Positions 1 to 11,374 of a stretch of 64,000 nt of DNA are shown one piece after another. Source of the DNA: Zonotrichia leucophrys gambelii (Eukaryota > Chordata > Aves > Passeriformes > Passerellidae); assembly GCF_028769735.1 (NCBI RefSeq), contig NC_088195.1:124001-188000 (forward strand). Reading direction: 5' to 3'. Each line of letters begins with the position of its first letter. Position 1 is the first letter of the stretch. Below the pieces are notes generated by a model. That model had not been told where the DNA came from. It ran no database searches and saw nothing but the letters and a program-made list of their open reading frames with translations. Both the position numbers and the translations under genes were made by a program.

Positions 1-1830
1 AAAGCCTAGTCAGGAAACTAGGATGGATATCTCAATAGAACAGACTTTCCGAAGAGATTTCCAAGAATTCCTGGATTTGGACTCACGTTGTTACCTCTCT
101 TATCAAGCAGGACACACGTATTCATGACAGATGAGGACTAGACTTCTGCATCTGCTACAGACATTAATTCCAAGAGAAATCAGAAGTAATGATTATATTT
201 TGAGATTACTGGAGGTCCATAATGTTTACAGTGGAACACAGAAAACCCGGATTTGTACTGCTCTGCTGAGGCCTCTCTCACATTCTGGAAATGAAATGGT
301 TTGGCTGTCCCGGATGTTGAACTTGATTAGTGTCCACCAGAAATGCAGTCAGAAAGAGGACTGCGAGGCTGCTTAGTGTTGCTTTTCAAGGACAGCTTTG
401 TTGCCCAATATCCTGAAACAATATCCTGTTTTCCTCACAAGAAAAAAATTCCTAACAGGATTATTGTTAAATCTGTCTTTTAAAGGAGACAAAAATGCAG
501 CAACACAGAGCAGGAAGGACTCCTTGCCATTTTCAGTAAGATGGAGAAGCAGCAGGAGCAAGAGCAGGAACAGCAGAGATGTCCTGCAGCTTCTCACCTG
601 CCCTTCCAGTCCATCACTGTTCTAGCAGCTCCCTGCTCACTTGAGCTCTGCCATCCCTGGCCTCTTGTTTTGCACATTGCTCTAAAACCCACACACTGGG
701 GCATTGCACATCAGTGCCAGACAAAGGACATGCTCTCTGGCTGCATTCATCCCAGCAGCACTGGGTCTTCTCAAAGGAAATTGGAAGGCCATGTCCCACC
801 TGGGATCCACCACAGCACTTCCCACTGCTCGTCCCCAGCGGAACAGAGCACTTGAGCCTAGGTAGGATCTTAACAGCAGAGCCAAGTGGCACTTTGAGTT
901 TGATCCAAAATTGCCCCTTTGAATTGTTATTTATCTGTTGTTTAAGCAAAACACAGAGAGCACAGGCCTCTCCCTGCTCAGTCACATAGGAACAGATGGA
1001 TCAAGAGATCCTCCCACCCACTCTTTGGGTTATGGTGTCTCACCTCAGAAGTGGGTGAAAGAGTTGGTTGTAGTCCCTGGCCTTTTATTGAGTGCACCTG
1101 GTCCATTCAGTGCCTCAACATGCTCAGAGTACACCCGTGACCATGCTTGGTGTGATGGAGGAGCAGTGGTTCCTTTGATATTGAAGAGCTGGTTCCTCCC
1201 CACAGCTGCTCTGTCTCCATCTATGGAGCATCACTCTTTTTTCCCTTCCTTGACTCACAGTTGAACTACACCACTCTTTTGGCTATGAAACGAATTAGAG
1301 CATTATATAGGCAACCAAGAAGTCAAGCAGCACCATTAGGCTTTGGGAGACAGCAGCCGGAGAAAAGTATGCCCAGGTAACAGTCTCTTTGTGTAGGACT
1401 TGGGACATGCAGGGAGTGAAGAACATGGGATGGACGGCTGCCACACACTGGTTTGCATCCAGAGATGAGGAGCTCTGCTTGGGATGGGAACATGCTGCCA
1501 GCAAGGGCCTCTCCCACACACCGTTTAGCACGCAGAGCCTGAGACTGTTTCATCCTGCAGAACCAAACTGTGAGTGAAATGGCAAGGGCATCCAGCTCCT
1601 TCACATCTCTGGGTACAAAGGCCCAGCTGAAATAACTGTGATCACCACAAATGACCCCCCCAGCAGTGTGTCCTTACCTTCATGGGAGCACAGCTGCCAG
1701 CAAGGGCTGGCAACGCTAAGAAATGTGGTGAACACAAAAGCACAATCATCAGGCAATGTATTTTAATTTTCATAGATTTTTAGGTGCTGCTGTGTTTTAA
1801 TACAGACACTGTGCAGCATTCTGCACCTGA
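1..1830. other. left flank, no gene recognised
   Basis: This is upstream flanking DNA of SLC16A1. I see no conserved protein, no CR1 fragment and no RNA gene in it. The open frames are short, overlap on both strands and resemble no family. Divergent non-coding transcription from the CpG-island promoter would enter this segment, but nothing in the sequence demonstrates it. Confidence 0.5.
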
Positions 1831-1831
1831 A

Positions 1832-2001
1832 GGGGTCCGGGACCACCGGGGGCAGGGCCAGGTATGCTAGGAATGGGGCCAGGACTCCCGGGAGTGGGGT
1901 CAGGGCCCCCCAGGAGCCGGGCCAGGATCCCCAGTGGCGGGACTAGGAATCCCACAAGTGGGGTCAGGACTCTCGGGAGCGTGTCCAGGACCCCCAGGAG
2001 G
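1832..2001. repeat. degenerate GC-rich minisatellite, about 21-23 bp unit, about 7 copies
   Basis: About seven imperfect copies of a unit resembling GGGGYCAGGAYCCCNGGAGY follow one another. Examples begin near 1874 (ggggccaggactcccgggag), 1896 (ggggtcagggccccccagga) and 1959 (ggggtcaggactctcgggag). The array forms the 5' edge of the CpG island of SLC16A1. Confidence 0.7.
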
Positions 2002-2199
2002 GATGAGGGCAAGGGGACCCCCTGTTCCTGCCCAGCGAGTGGAACTCCTGCGCCGAGTCACTCCGTGGGACGAGTTCAGGGAAGTCCCGCGCTGCCGCTG
2101 CGCCGGGCAGTGTCATCCGGGCTGGCCTCCCAGTACACTCGGCCCCAAAGCCCGTCCAGCCACCACCGGGGGCCCGTGGCGGTCGGTGCTGTGGCGACC

Positions 2200-2365
2200 C
2201 GTGGGGCCGTGGCAGCCCGTACCGGGGTAGTATGTGCCGTGGCGGCCCGTGCCGTGCCGGGCAGCCCGTGCCGAGGCAGTACGTGCTGTGGCGGCCCGTG
2301 GGGCCGTGGCGGCCCGTGCCGTGCTGTGCCGTGCCGTGCCGGGGCAGTACGTGCTGTGGCGCACG
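2200..2365. repeat. GC-rich higher-order tandem repeat in the promoter
   Basis: Short words such as GTGGCGGCCCGTG and GTGCCGTGCC recur. They are organised into larger blocks that each start with CCGRGGCAGTACGTGCTGTG or a near variant (about 2222, 2271 and 2339). The block lengths differ (about 50 and 68 bp) because the inner short repeats vary in number. It lies about 150-300 bp upstream of the predicted first exon. Confidence 0.65.
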
Positions 2366-2514
2366 GCCCGGCTCGCGGGGCCCCCGGGGCTCGTGAGGGC
2401 GGGCGGGGGTCGGGGGGGCCCGCCAGGCGCACGTGGCGAGCGGGAGGTGGAGCATGGCCGGATACGCCCCGCTCCCGCCCCCCTCCGCCCTTATAGCGGC
2501 GGGGGCGGGGGCGG

Positions 2515-2545
2515 CAGCATTCGGCAGCGGTGGCGGCACCCGCAG
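2515..2545 (+). other. SLC16A1: probable non-coding exon 1 of SLC16A1 (5' UTR)
   Basis: The 3' boundary is set by the donor CGCAG|GTAGGG (intron starts at 2546). The 5' end is uncertain: about 2515-2525 if the TATA-like TTATAG at 2491 is used, and further upstream if initiation is dispersed, as is usual in CpG islands. Human SLC16A1 likewise begins with a non-coding exon, followed by a long intron and an ATG exon. Only a transcript can confirm this exon. Confidence 0.5.
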
Positions 2546-5500
2546 GTAGGGCACCGGCGGCCCACGTGGCGCGACGGGACGGGCGAGCGAGGGGGGGACT
2601 CGGGGTCAGCCCCCGGAGTCAGGCCCTAGCTATGGGAACCCCACGCACTGTGGCGGCTCCGCGCTCCCCGGGACCGCAGCTGCCGGCCCGGCTGTGAGGT
2701 CCTGGAGCTGGTGATGGTCCTGGGCCGTTCTTGGAGCGGGGGACCGCCCCTGTGGCTAGTCGCGCAGCCCGTCTGTTCGGTGGTCGTTTGGTTCCGCACT
2801 GGCGTTTGTGGCTGTGTTGGAACCACCGCTCCGGTCTCCCCCGCCCCCGGACTGAGGGGGGAGCCATGTTTTGTTCCTGCTCTGCTGTGGCCGCGTGGTG
2901 AGGATACCTCAGTACCCTGCCCCGAGCGCCCTCGTTCCTCTCTTACCGGCAGTAGCGCCCTGGGGTGGTGGTGTCCCCGGCCTCCTTCTCCCGGCGAACG
3001 GTGAGGATGGATAATGATGGCCTCGGGGGGCCTGGGTAGCCCCGTTGCCCCGAGGTGGGGTTTCCCTGTCCTGGGGAGCTCCTCGTTTCCCCTGCCCGGC
3101 CCCTCGGGACGCTCCCCCAGCGTGTTTGTGGGGCCGCGCGGGGGAATCTCCGCACCATTTGAGGGTGCTCGATAAACTCCGCGGGGCAGGAAGGAGGTGA
3201 TCGCTATGTGTGTTTGGCCCTTGATAAAGGCAGGGAGGGCCTGGAAGCTGCGTGGGAGCCATGTCCTGGGAGTGGGTCTGCGGTATTGGGGTGGACAGGG
3301 GTAACCCTCGTCGCCATGGGGAGCGCTCCTGCAGCCTTCAGGGTGAGCTCTGCAGCATCTGGGTAAGCCTTGCATCGAGATGCCGCTCATACCGGCCTTC
3401 AGGTGACTCCTCGTGGCAGGCGCTCAGAGCTGGACCTCGGGCATTCGAGGCTGCTCAGGTGGGTGAGTCACCCGAGGCATTCAGCACCGCGATCCCCTGG
3501 TGGCTGTGCAGGATAGACTGCGGAACCGTGCGCCGGCTCCAGGAAAGGTGCCTTTAGTGCTTGTTTCTGCCCTGCTCAGGGAGGAGGTAGTCGTAAGGTC
3601 ATGTTGGCCCCATAGGTGTTTGAGGTGTGCATCCACCCTCTGGTGTGCGAATCAGTCAGCTGGCGAGGCGCTGTGACGACCAGCAGCAGAAAGCTGGGGT
3701 TTCTAGAGCTCAGTGGTGGCTGGTGGTAGCTCACACTCGCTGGGCAGCAAGGGGCTGTCAGAACACTCCTAGAGCCAAGACCGACCGGCTCTGGTCCTGG
3801 GGTCTGCTGTGGTTGAAGCCTGGTGGCCTCTCGCTGGTGTTTGCTGGCCCCCGGGGAGCTTAGCAGGACTGGACTTCAGACATGCTGCTGGAATGCTTTG
3901 CCCAGGGTGGGTATTGCAGGTCGGGCAGGAGTCCTGCAGCTGAAGGGTGCACGAATGTATCATGAAGGTGAACAATGCCGGAGGGTTTGGAAGTTGACTC
4001 AGGCAAAGGGGATGAGTGTGAACAGGAGGCTCTTCGGCAGGAGAGGTGGGATTTGTGTCCTGAAACAGTAAATGGCCCCAGTGCTCACACCCTGCCCCTT
4101 AAGTGTGGACCTTTTGCACAATGGTTACTCATGCTCTCCAGCTTCAATTTTTTTCTTAGGAAAAAGGTGTGTTTCCTTAGTTTCATCACAAGGAAGCAGG
4201 TATAATGATTCTGGTTTTGTGCCTTTCTGTGAGCCTTAAGTCTTTTTGTGGTGTACAGGCATCCCATTTTCATGCTAAGTGAGATAATTTAGTGCTGTTG
4301 GATTGTCCTGGGTGTCTTTGTGCTGAGGTTGCCTTGGCTGTGTCTGGAAGGATAGGAGCAGTGCTGAGAAATGGGCCAGGGCGGGGAGCAGGAGTGTGCT
4401 GGGTGTAAAGAAACTCCCCCGAGCTCCTGATAGTGCCTTTGTTGGGGAGGAACTTCCTTGATCTTAGATGAACCGCCGGGGTGAAGGACCTCCCAATTAC
4501 AAACAAGTTCTGCTAGTGTATGTCAGATATCTCTGTGGGGGTGCCTGTGGCTGTCCTAGCTCCTTGGAAGGTGTGAAACATTGTTCCCTTTCAGGATGTG
4601 TTAGCTGGAAAAGGTGTGAATTGTCCTGTGTGCTTTCTCTTGGCTCCTATTTGGCACAGTTGGCCTGATTTATCTGGCAGCTAAGGTGGGAAATACGCAG
4701 TGACTTTTGCGCTGTCATATCTCCTTTATGAGGAGTTGAAAAGCTGCACATAGGCTTGGGAGGTGCATCTCATTAGGCCCTGTAGTGCAAATCTACTGTT
4801 GCACTTTTATGGCATTTCCCATTTTCTCCTCTGGAATCAGCCTATAACAGACTCTTAAGAAAGTGGGAGCCTCTCACTGGTGGTATCGGTATGACTCACT
4901 GTGTCCTTAGAGCAGCTGGAAAGTAGTTCTGTAGCTAAGGAAGATCCACGTGAGGCTGTAGTTAATTACTGAAACCACAACCACTGGAGTGCTACTGGGC
5001 CCTCGGTGTGACTCCTCTCCTGCCTCCATCCCAGTGCTGCCTTGGTCCTGGTTTGAGGGCTGGGTTCTTGGTGCAAGTGTCCATCCCACTTCCATCCATG
5101 TACTCCTGGGTCCTTGGTGTGACCTCCTCTTCCACCTCCACCCTTGTGTTTTTGAGTCCTTGGTGTGCATATCCCACCTCCATCCTGGTGTTTACTCATC
5201 TGTAGTTTGAGGGCTTGAAGGTAGCAATAATGTGGCAGTGGCTGGGATCAAAATTCAGACTCCTCCTCGTAGGGAAGGGACAGCCAGTTCAGTTTAATGG
5301 TAACCACTGTGACTTTTTGTGATTTTGCAGCCCCCTGCTTTGCCAAGACACCCGGAGCTGTCTCTGGCTGGCATTGTGGGTCTCTAATAAAAGAATGCCG
5401 ATGCTAGTCCATACTACATTTTTCTCATTCTGAGGATTTCTGTGAGGGCACAGGGTGTCCTGGGAGCGTTCCTGAGCACCGCTAGTGCAGGGAGGATCAA

Positions 5501-8500
5501 CTCTGTGTCCTGGCAGAGCACAGCTTGTGCTCAGGGTGTGACAGGGAAACTGTGTGCAGGGGCTTGCACCTCCTGTCCCCACCTGAGACAGGGGTTTGGC
5601 TGGAAGCTGGTGCCATGAGAATCTCTTTCCCTAGGGATGGGGGGACTCTGGGTGCTGTGCTGGGGGCTAAAGCTGATGTGAGCCCAGACTACATGCAAGA
5701 GCTGCTTGCTTCACATAATATTCCTTTACCTGGTCTGCAAACCCCTCTGGCTGCAGGATTTTGCATTAGAGGGCTCTAGAAGAGCCATGACCACAGCCAG
5801 GCTCTGGTGTAGAAATAAGCCAGGCTTTCTCCCTTGGGCTTGTTGGTATCTTGCTTAAGCTTGACTTCATGCTTCCTCACACCAGTAAGATGGTTGATCC
5901 TTACTAAGCATTGGTGATGCTAATAACCAGGCGCAGCAGCCCCAGACGGGAGCTTCTGTGGTGGACACAAATAGCTGCTCATCTCTCTGGCTGGTTGGTT
6001 TCCCTCAAAGCTGCCAGCAAACTATCCCAACACTTCACTTTGCAGGGCAGCTTGCAGCCTTTCTTGCCCTGTGCCATGCTGGGAGTGTTTTGGGGGCTGA
6101 GGAGCTGTGTCCACCAGAAAGACCAATTGTGAGTGTCCAGGGAAAGACCGTGGCTGTGCCCGGTGGGATGAGCAGGATAATCTGTGCCTCTGCGGGCTGA
6201 GGCTTGTGCTGCCAGTGGGGGAGCTGGAGGAGGGTGGCTGCCAATGCTGTGCCCCATGGCGTCTGTCTGTCTGCCTGCGTGCTGGTGCTAGCTCACCGGG
6301 CTGGCAGACCAGGGCATGTCTGGGAGTGTGTTGGCCATTTCTGGTGGGAAGAGGCACTGAGTGGGCTGGGCTGCTCCTGGCCAAAACCTTGAGCTTGCCT
6401 GTGCGGGCTGCTGGCCTTGAGTGAGCCGTGCCTGTGCTGCTGACCTTGGCTTACCCCAGCAGCACAGGCTGGGGCTGAGCAGGGCCTCAATTGACTATTG
6501 TCCTGGTGCAGAGCCCTTGGAAGCACTGGGGAGTCACGTAGGCCATGTGCTGCCAGGTTAAACCCTGCCTGTGGGTGCCTGCTGGAATTAAAGCTCTGTG
6601 CATAATGCTCTAAACCCACTTAAAACTGGTGAAAGTGGTGTCTCCTGACAATCTCTATTTTGTCTCACTTCAGGCCAGAAAAAGGCCAAATTTGAAGGTA
6701 TAGAGTGTTACAGGCTGTGACCAGCTGGTGATTGCCAGCCCCTTCATTTCCCTAGCAGGAGATCCCAGTTTAGTTTTAGGGATCAGGAGAGATTCTGGGG
6801 GCCTGACAGCTCCCCATGTTGGGCAAATGCCCCATGGATGTTTATGGCCCTGTGCTGAGCACTGCAAGGGCTTCTTGTGGTGAACTGGGCTTGGCGGGGG
6901 GCTGGATGTGGCTAATTCTTTGGGCTGGGCTGATGGGAATGAGCTCCTGGGGAACAGCATCCCCCTTTCTGCTGGGGGCTTGAGAGAAGAGCTCCCTCTG
7001 GGAGTGCAAACTCTGCTGCTAGCAAGGGGCAGCTTTGTGCCCATCCTTCCTGGCCTAGGTGTTTCACTGATGGCATTTCTAGCCCAAAGGCTGGGTCCAG
7101 CTTACAAGGGCACAAGGTGCCCAAATGGCTGTTGGATAGCTGGGACATCCCTGGGCATCTTTTTGCTGTGGACATCCTTCTCTGGACGATGCTATGTCCA
7201 TCTCAATCTGGGGGAGCACAGGAGGAACAGAAAGCAAAGACAACAGGGCTGGGATGAGCTACTGTGGATTTCACGCCTGTGAAGATACCAGATGAACCTC
7301 CACTAGCTGCAGCACAAACCTGTGTGGGCACTAGGCTGATGGTGGGTTGTGAGAGAAATATATGGGTCTCTCAGCTTGTTCTGCTCCTTGGAGCAAGAGT
7401 TGAGGCTCCCTGCCTGCCCTGCTCTAGGTCCCAGGTACTCAGAGAGCCCTGCTCCAGTGAAAAGGCTTTGTGAGCTCAAAGGGGGCAGCAGGTGCCACTG
7501 AGTGTATAACCACTGTAGGGAAGCCTTGAGCTGGAGGGGGTGTGTGAGTAGAGGCAGAGGTGTGTTGTGCCTGGGCAGGATCTCTGCTTGGATGGGGGAA
7601 TGGTTCTCTTCCTTTGACCCCAAAAAGCAGTGATGTGAACCACTTCAATAAAGGCTTTGCCCCAGAAATACTTTGGGGCATTTGCAGTGCTCTATAATGT
7701 GAGCCTCTGTCTTTCTGTGCTGGAGTCCTGCCAATCTGAGCTTTCAAAAGCACAGCAATTTACTGCATTATGTAACTAAAAGTCTTGAAATCATACTGTT
7801 CCAGGCCGCTTTGGAGAAAGGATAACTGCTTGTGGGTGGGACCTAGGAGATGACAGGGTTTTAGTCGTCTGAGGGATCTGTTTTGGGGTGATACCATCCT
7901 CATTGTCTCAATTCCTGCTCTCACTCTTGCTGTGCAGAGGAGGGTGGCTGTAGGCTACCCATTCCTGCAGATTAGTCAGGACTTTTATAGGGAGCAGTTG
8001 TGATACTCAGTCATTACTTGGTCTCATCAGCCTTAATTACTGCAAATATGGGTGTTTTAATTCCTAATAGGGTGAACTGTAGCTGGCTGCCTGGCAGCTG
8101 TGAATTTGATTTCTAGTCACATCTTCCATGTTGTAACTCTTCCAAACAGCTGAAAATGTCCTAACTATGTGTTCTTGTTGTTTTTTGTTTTTTTTTAATT
8201 TCCCTTTTTGCAAAAGGGAGGGAATCTTCCCAGTTGGGCTGGCTGCCTTACATGTGCTTTATTTTTTTTTCCTCACTTGTTTGAAACTAGTTCCGTGTCG
8301 GGGCAAGGAGTAAATCGTCAAGAAGCCTAATGCAGTTGAATGATGAGCTTTCTAAAACTGGCCTTTCTTAATAAGGATTTTCAGTGAGTCAGGGAAGAGT
8401 GTTGTGGCATGCAGAACTCTTTGTGTAAATTCTCTGGCGTCAGACTATGGGAATCTTTGGTCTCAAAACCTTGTTCAGCTCAAGGTTTTTCATTGTGCCT

Positions 8501-11116
8501 CAGCCATGCAAGAGAGGTCATGTCTAACCTGCCAGAAGCCTTTTATTTTACAGAGAGATGCCACCTCAGGAGGAAAAATGCTGCTTGTAGGGGAATTAAA
8601 AATAAATTACCAAGCCACAGTCATTTTGGAGCAGTTGAGCTCCTTGGGAACAGTGAAAGAATTAAACCAGTGTATATGTCTCAGGAACAAAAGGGAAAAA
8701 TCCCCATACACCTCATCAAAACCTCCTCAGCCTTTGCCTTGGATGGCTTTTATTGCCTGTAGTTTTAATTAGTGCTCACAAGTAGATTATATTCTTTGCT
8801 GGGAGCTTTTATAGCCAACACCTGGTAGTTTCAGCTTTCAAAAATGTTTTGGATAAATCATTGTGGTTGGATGATGCTTTAGGGTTCACTGAAGGCTGTG
8901 AAAGCTCAGTGTGACTCAAAGCAAGAGGTGGCGGAAGCTCCAGTGGGCAGCTTGTGTGGGGAGGGCATGTTCAGCCATTCCCAGTGCTCATGGTGGGTGG
9001 GTTGCTCTGTGTTCCAAGAGACCAGACTGCATTGGGAGTCTCTGTGAAGCCTGGCCACTCCCTCGGTGGTCCCACGTGGGTGCTCACAGGTGTGTGTTGG
9101 CCCAGGGATCTGCCTGCAGCCAGACACCGGAGATGCGGCTCATCCTGTTGAGTCCCAGAGAGGAAATCAGAGGAAACGGGCTCTGGCTCCTGGGCATAGT
9201 TCAGCTGTGGACGTGCCAGGGGCAGCGTCTTGTCAATGATTCCTTTGTTGGAGTGGCGGGTGGCTTGGAGCTGCTCATGATGGTCATGTGTTGCACTGGC
9301 CAGGATGCAGGAAAATACCCTGCCAGTGAAAAATCATTGTCTGGGTCACACTAAACTAGTCTTAGCAGCTTACAGAATCCAACCTCCTGTGCTTTTCTTT
9401 CTCTCACCCTGTGTGGGTCTGGGGCATCACTGCAGCCAGGTGTCAGGTGGCTCTGGCAAACCTGGTGCTGTATCAAATAACTGCCGCCAGTACCTCCAGT
9501 GCCAGGTAGGAAGGAGCAGGATCTCCCCATGACTCTGGATCACCAGCTGTGCTTTGACCAGGACGCTGGGATCCCAGCCTTGGATGTGCACCAAGTGACA
9601 CAGAGTGAGTGAAAAGGTGGGAGCCCGTAGTCCTGTAGTGTGTGCTATAGGGATGTGCCAGGTAAATGCTGGCATGTCAGCAGCCATGGATGAGATGGTA
9701 ATCGCTGTGAGCTGGGGCGGATGCAGGCTATAAATAGGAGGCTGCACCTCTCTGAGCCACCACCACACTGTTTTGAAGTTGTCACTCTGCCTGGCATGAC
9801 CTCAGGAGCTCTCGAAAAGACTCTCCTGCTCGAAGGTAGCTTTTTCCCTTGAGTGCAAACTTGAGCAGTAGAGAGCTGTGGTGTGTGGGGTGGGCTCTGA
9901 TGAAGGAACCTAATGCTGTCCCCTTGGCTGGTGGTGCTTAATATGTGACTGAGTGAGGTGGGGGTATTTCTGGCTGTGAGGCTGGGGAGGGCTGCAGTCC
10001 ATCAGAAAATGCCTTCTGAAATCCCTGGGGGTGCACAGGAGTCCTGGGACTGGTAGTAGTTTCTGTGGCTTTGCATGTTGGGACCCTTGTTTGTGAGCAG
10101 CTGCCCTTGCTACAGTTCCTTGCTGTGATGCCTTGTGCTGCTCTCAGCTTCCTGTACCAGCTTTCATCTGGAGTAACAGTGGCTCTGGAGTGTGATGTGG
10201 TTCTGCTGCTGTATGGGCCCATGCATGAACAGCCTTCCTTGATGGCCTCTGGATTGCTCCCAGTCAGCCTCTCCGAGGGGATTCCACACCTCAGCAAGCC
10301 TGAATTACACCTTCCTGTTTATTTTGTTTTCTAGTCACTTCTAGTTTTGAAATTTTTAAGTGAATTGTTTTTATACTTGGGTGCTTTGTGAAACCTGCCT
10401 GAGCCTTTTTGATCAAGGAGGAGAGTTTGGATGCAGTTGGGCCCAGAAGTGCCCTGCAGGGGAACCAGGCTCTGCTGGGACTTCTCTGTGTGGATCCACC
10501 TCTGCCTTCTCTGGTGGCATATGGGAGCCTTCCTCGGTCACCACTCAGGCTAAGTTTAGCCATAGCCACTGACCTTTGGGGATGGTGGGTGTGCTGTGAC
10601 GCCCAACTGCCCTTTTTCAGCAGAAATAGGGGTGTCCTGTTCAGCTCGTGCATGGGGACTTACTTCCCCTCAGTATTTCTGCATTTAATATCCTTGGTGT
10701 GCAGCTCCAGCTCTAGGTGGCCTGGGGCTTCCTGGGATTTTGTAGTGCTGGGGTTGCACTCCAGCAACCCAGATGCTTTGGGAGCTCTGCCTGTGCAGAT
10801 AAGTCCTGGCTGCTGTCACAGACACTGCCTGTCCTTTCCAGCTTAGGTCAGGGTGTCACGTCTTAAATTTATCACTTAAAAATGTGTGCTGACTGCTGAC
10901 TGGGCTCTTAAAGGCCAGCTGCAATCTGAGCGTGTGCTTTGGAGTGGCCCACTGTGCTGGTGATCCTGGGCTGCTCTCACCTCATGGATCAACTTTCCTT
11001 ATGATGGTGGGGGCACTGGTGCTATGCCAGCCTTGCAAACAGAGCTTGAGCCGTGCAGTTGTGTGCCAGGAGCAGAGATTGTGCTTTCAACTGAGGCAAT
11101 GCTTTGTCCTTTGCAG
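2546..11116 (+). other. SLC16A1: SLC16A1 intron 1
   Basis: This is an 8.6 kb intron between the CpG-island exon and the ATG exon, ending in the acceptor CCTTTGCAG at 11108-11116. The first 600 bases are still CpG-island DNA. The remainder is unique sequence without any recognised coding exon or CR1 fragment. It includes a degenerate tandem repeat at about 4990-5200 and T-rich runs near 8180-8270. Confidence 0.6.
4990..5200. repeat. degenerate tandem repeat in SLC16A1 intron 1
   Basis: Four or five imperfect copies of a 45-60 bp unit occur, each built around GTCCTTGGTGTG followed by a pyrimidine-rich stretch with CCACCTCCATCC. Copies are recognisable around 4990, 5035, 5100, 5148 and 5190. 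The copies are diverged, so the array is old. Confidence 0.5.
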
Positions 11117-11374
11117 ATCTTTGATCCCTAACTGAGTCATCGCTGACTTGATTCAAGATGCCACCCGCCATTGGAGGCCCTGCAGGATACACTCCTCCTG
11201 AAGGAGGATGGGGATGGGCTGTGGTTGTCGGAGCCTTCATTTCCATTGGTTTTTCCTATGCCTTCCCCAAATCTATCACAGTGTTCTTCAAAGAAATTGA
11301 GGTCATCTTCAATGCCTCCAGCAGCAAAGTGTCCTGGATCTCCTCCATCATGCTGGCTGTTATGTATGCAGGAG
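11117..11374 (+). CDS. SLC16A1: SLC16A1 exon 2: 5' UTR end, ATG, residues 1-73
   Basis: The acceptor is CCTTTGCAG|ATCTTT; 41 nt of 5' UTR precede the ATG at 11158. The coding part is 217 nt: the cytoplasmic N-terminus, helix 1 with Lys38, and the start of helix 2. The donor GGAG|GTAAGT (11374/11375) splits Gly73 after its first base. Confidence 0.95.

Larger units (their letters stand above)
2000..3200. promoter_or_regulatory. SLC16A1: CpG-island promoter of SLC16A1
   Basis: GC content and CpG density rise sharply here against both flanks. The segment holds G/C boxes (GGGGGCGGGG around 2500-2512), a weak TATA-like TTATAG at 2491-2496 and two canonical CACGTG E-boxes at 2430-2435 and 2563-2568. 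A good splice donor (CGCAG|GTAGGG) lies at 2545/2546. No coding sequence in it is convincing; the long minus-strand frames are what GC-rich DNA gives by chance. It is assigned to SLC16A1 because it is the only CpG island upstream of that gene's ATG exon and lies at a normal distance for a large first intron. Confidence 0.75.

Noticed and set aside
1864..2554. Overlapping plus and minus open frames of about 200 codons in the promoter
   Set aside because: They are translations of the GC-rich tandem repeats; both strands are open at once and the proteins are low complexity.
2626..3390. Long minus-strand open frame (254 codons) in the CpG island
   Set aside because: Its composition is that of GC-rich DNA with few stop codons (Pro, Arg and Gly rich), it overlaps other open frames in several phases, and it has no recognisable domain.
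8404..8772. Two overlapping frames of about 120 codons in SLC16A1 intron 1
   Set aside because: No similarity to a known family and no splice or promoter context; two frames open over the same DNA suggests chance.
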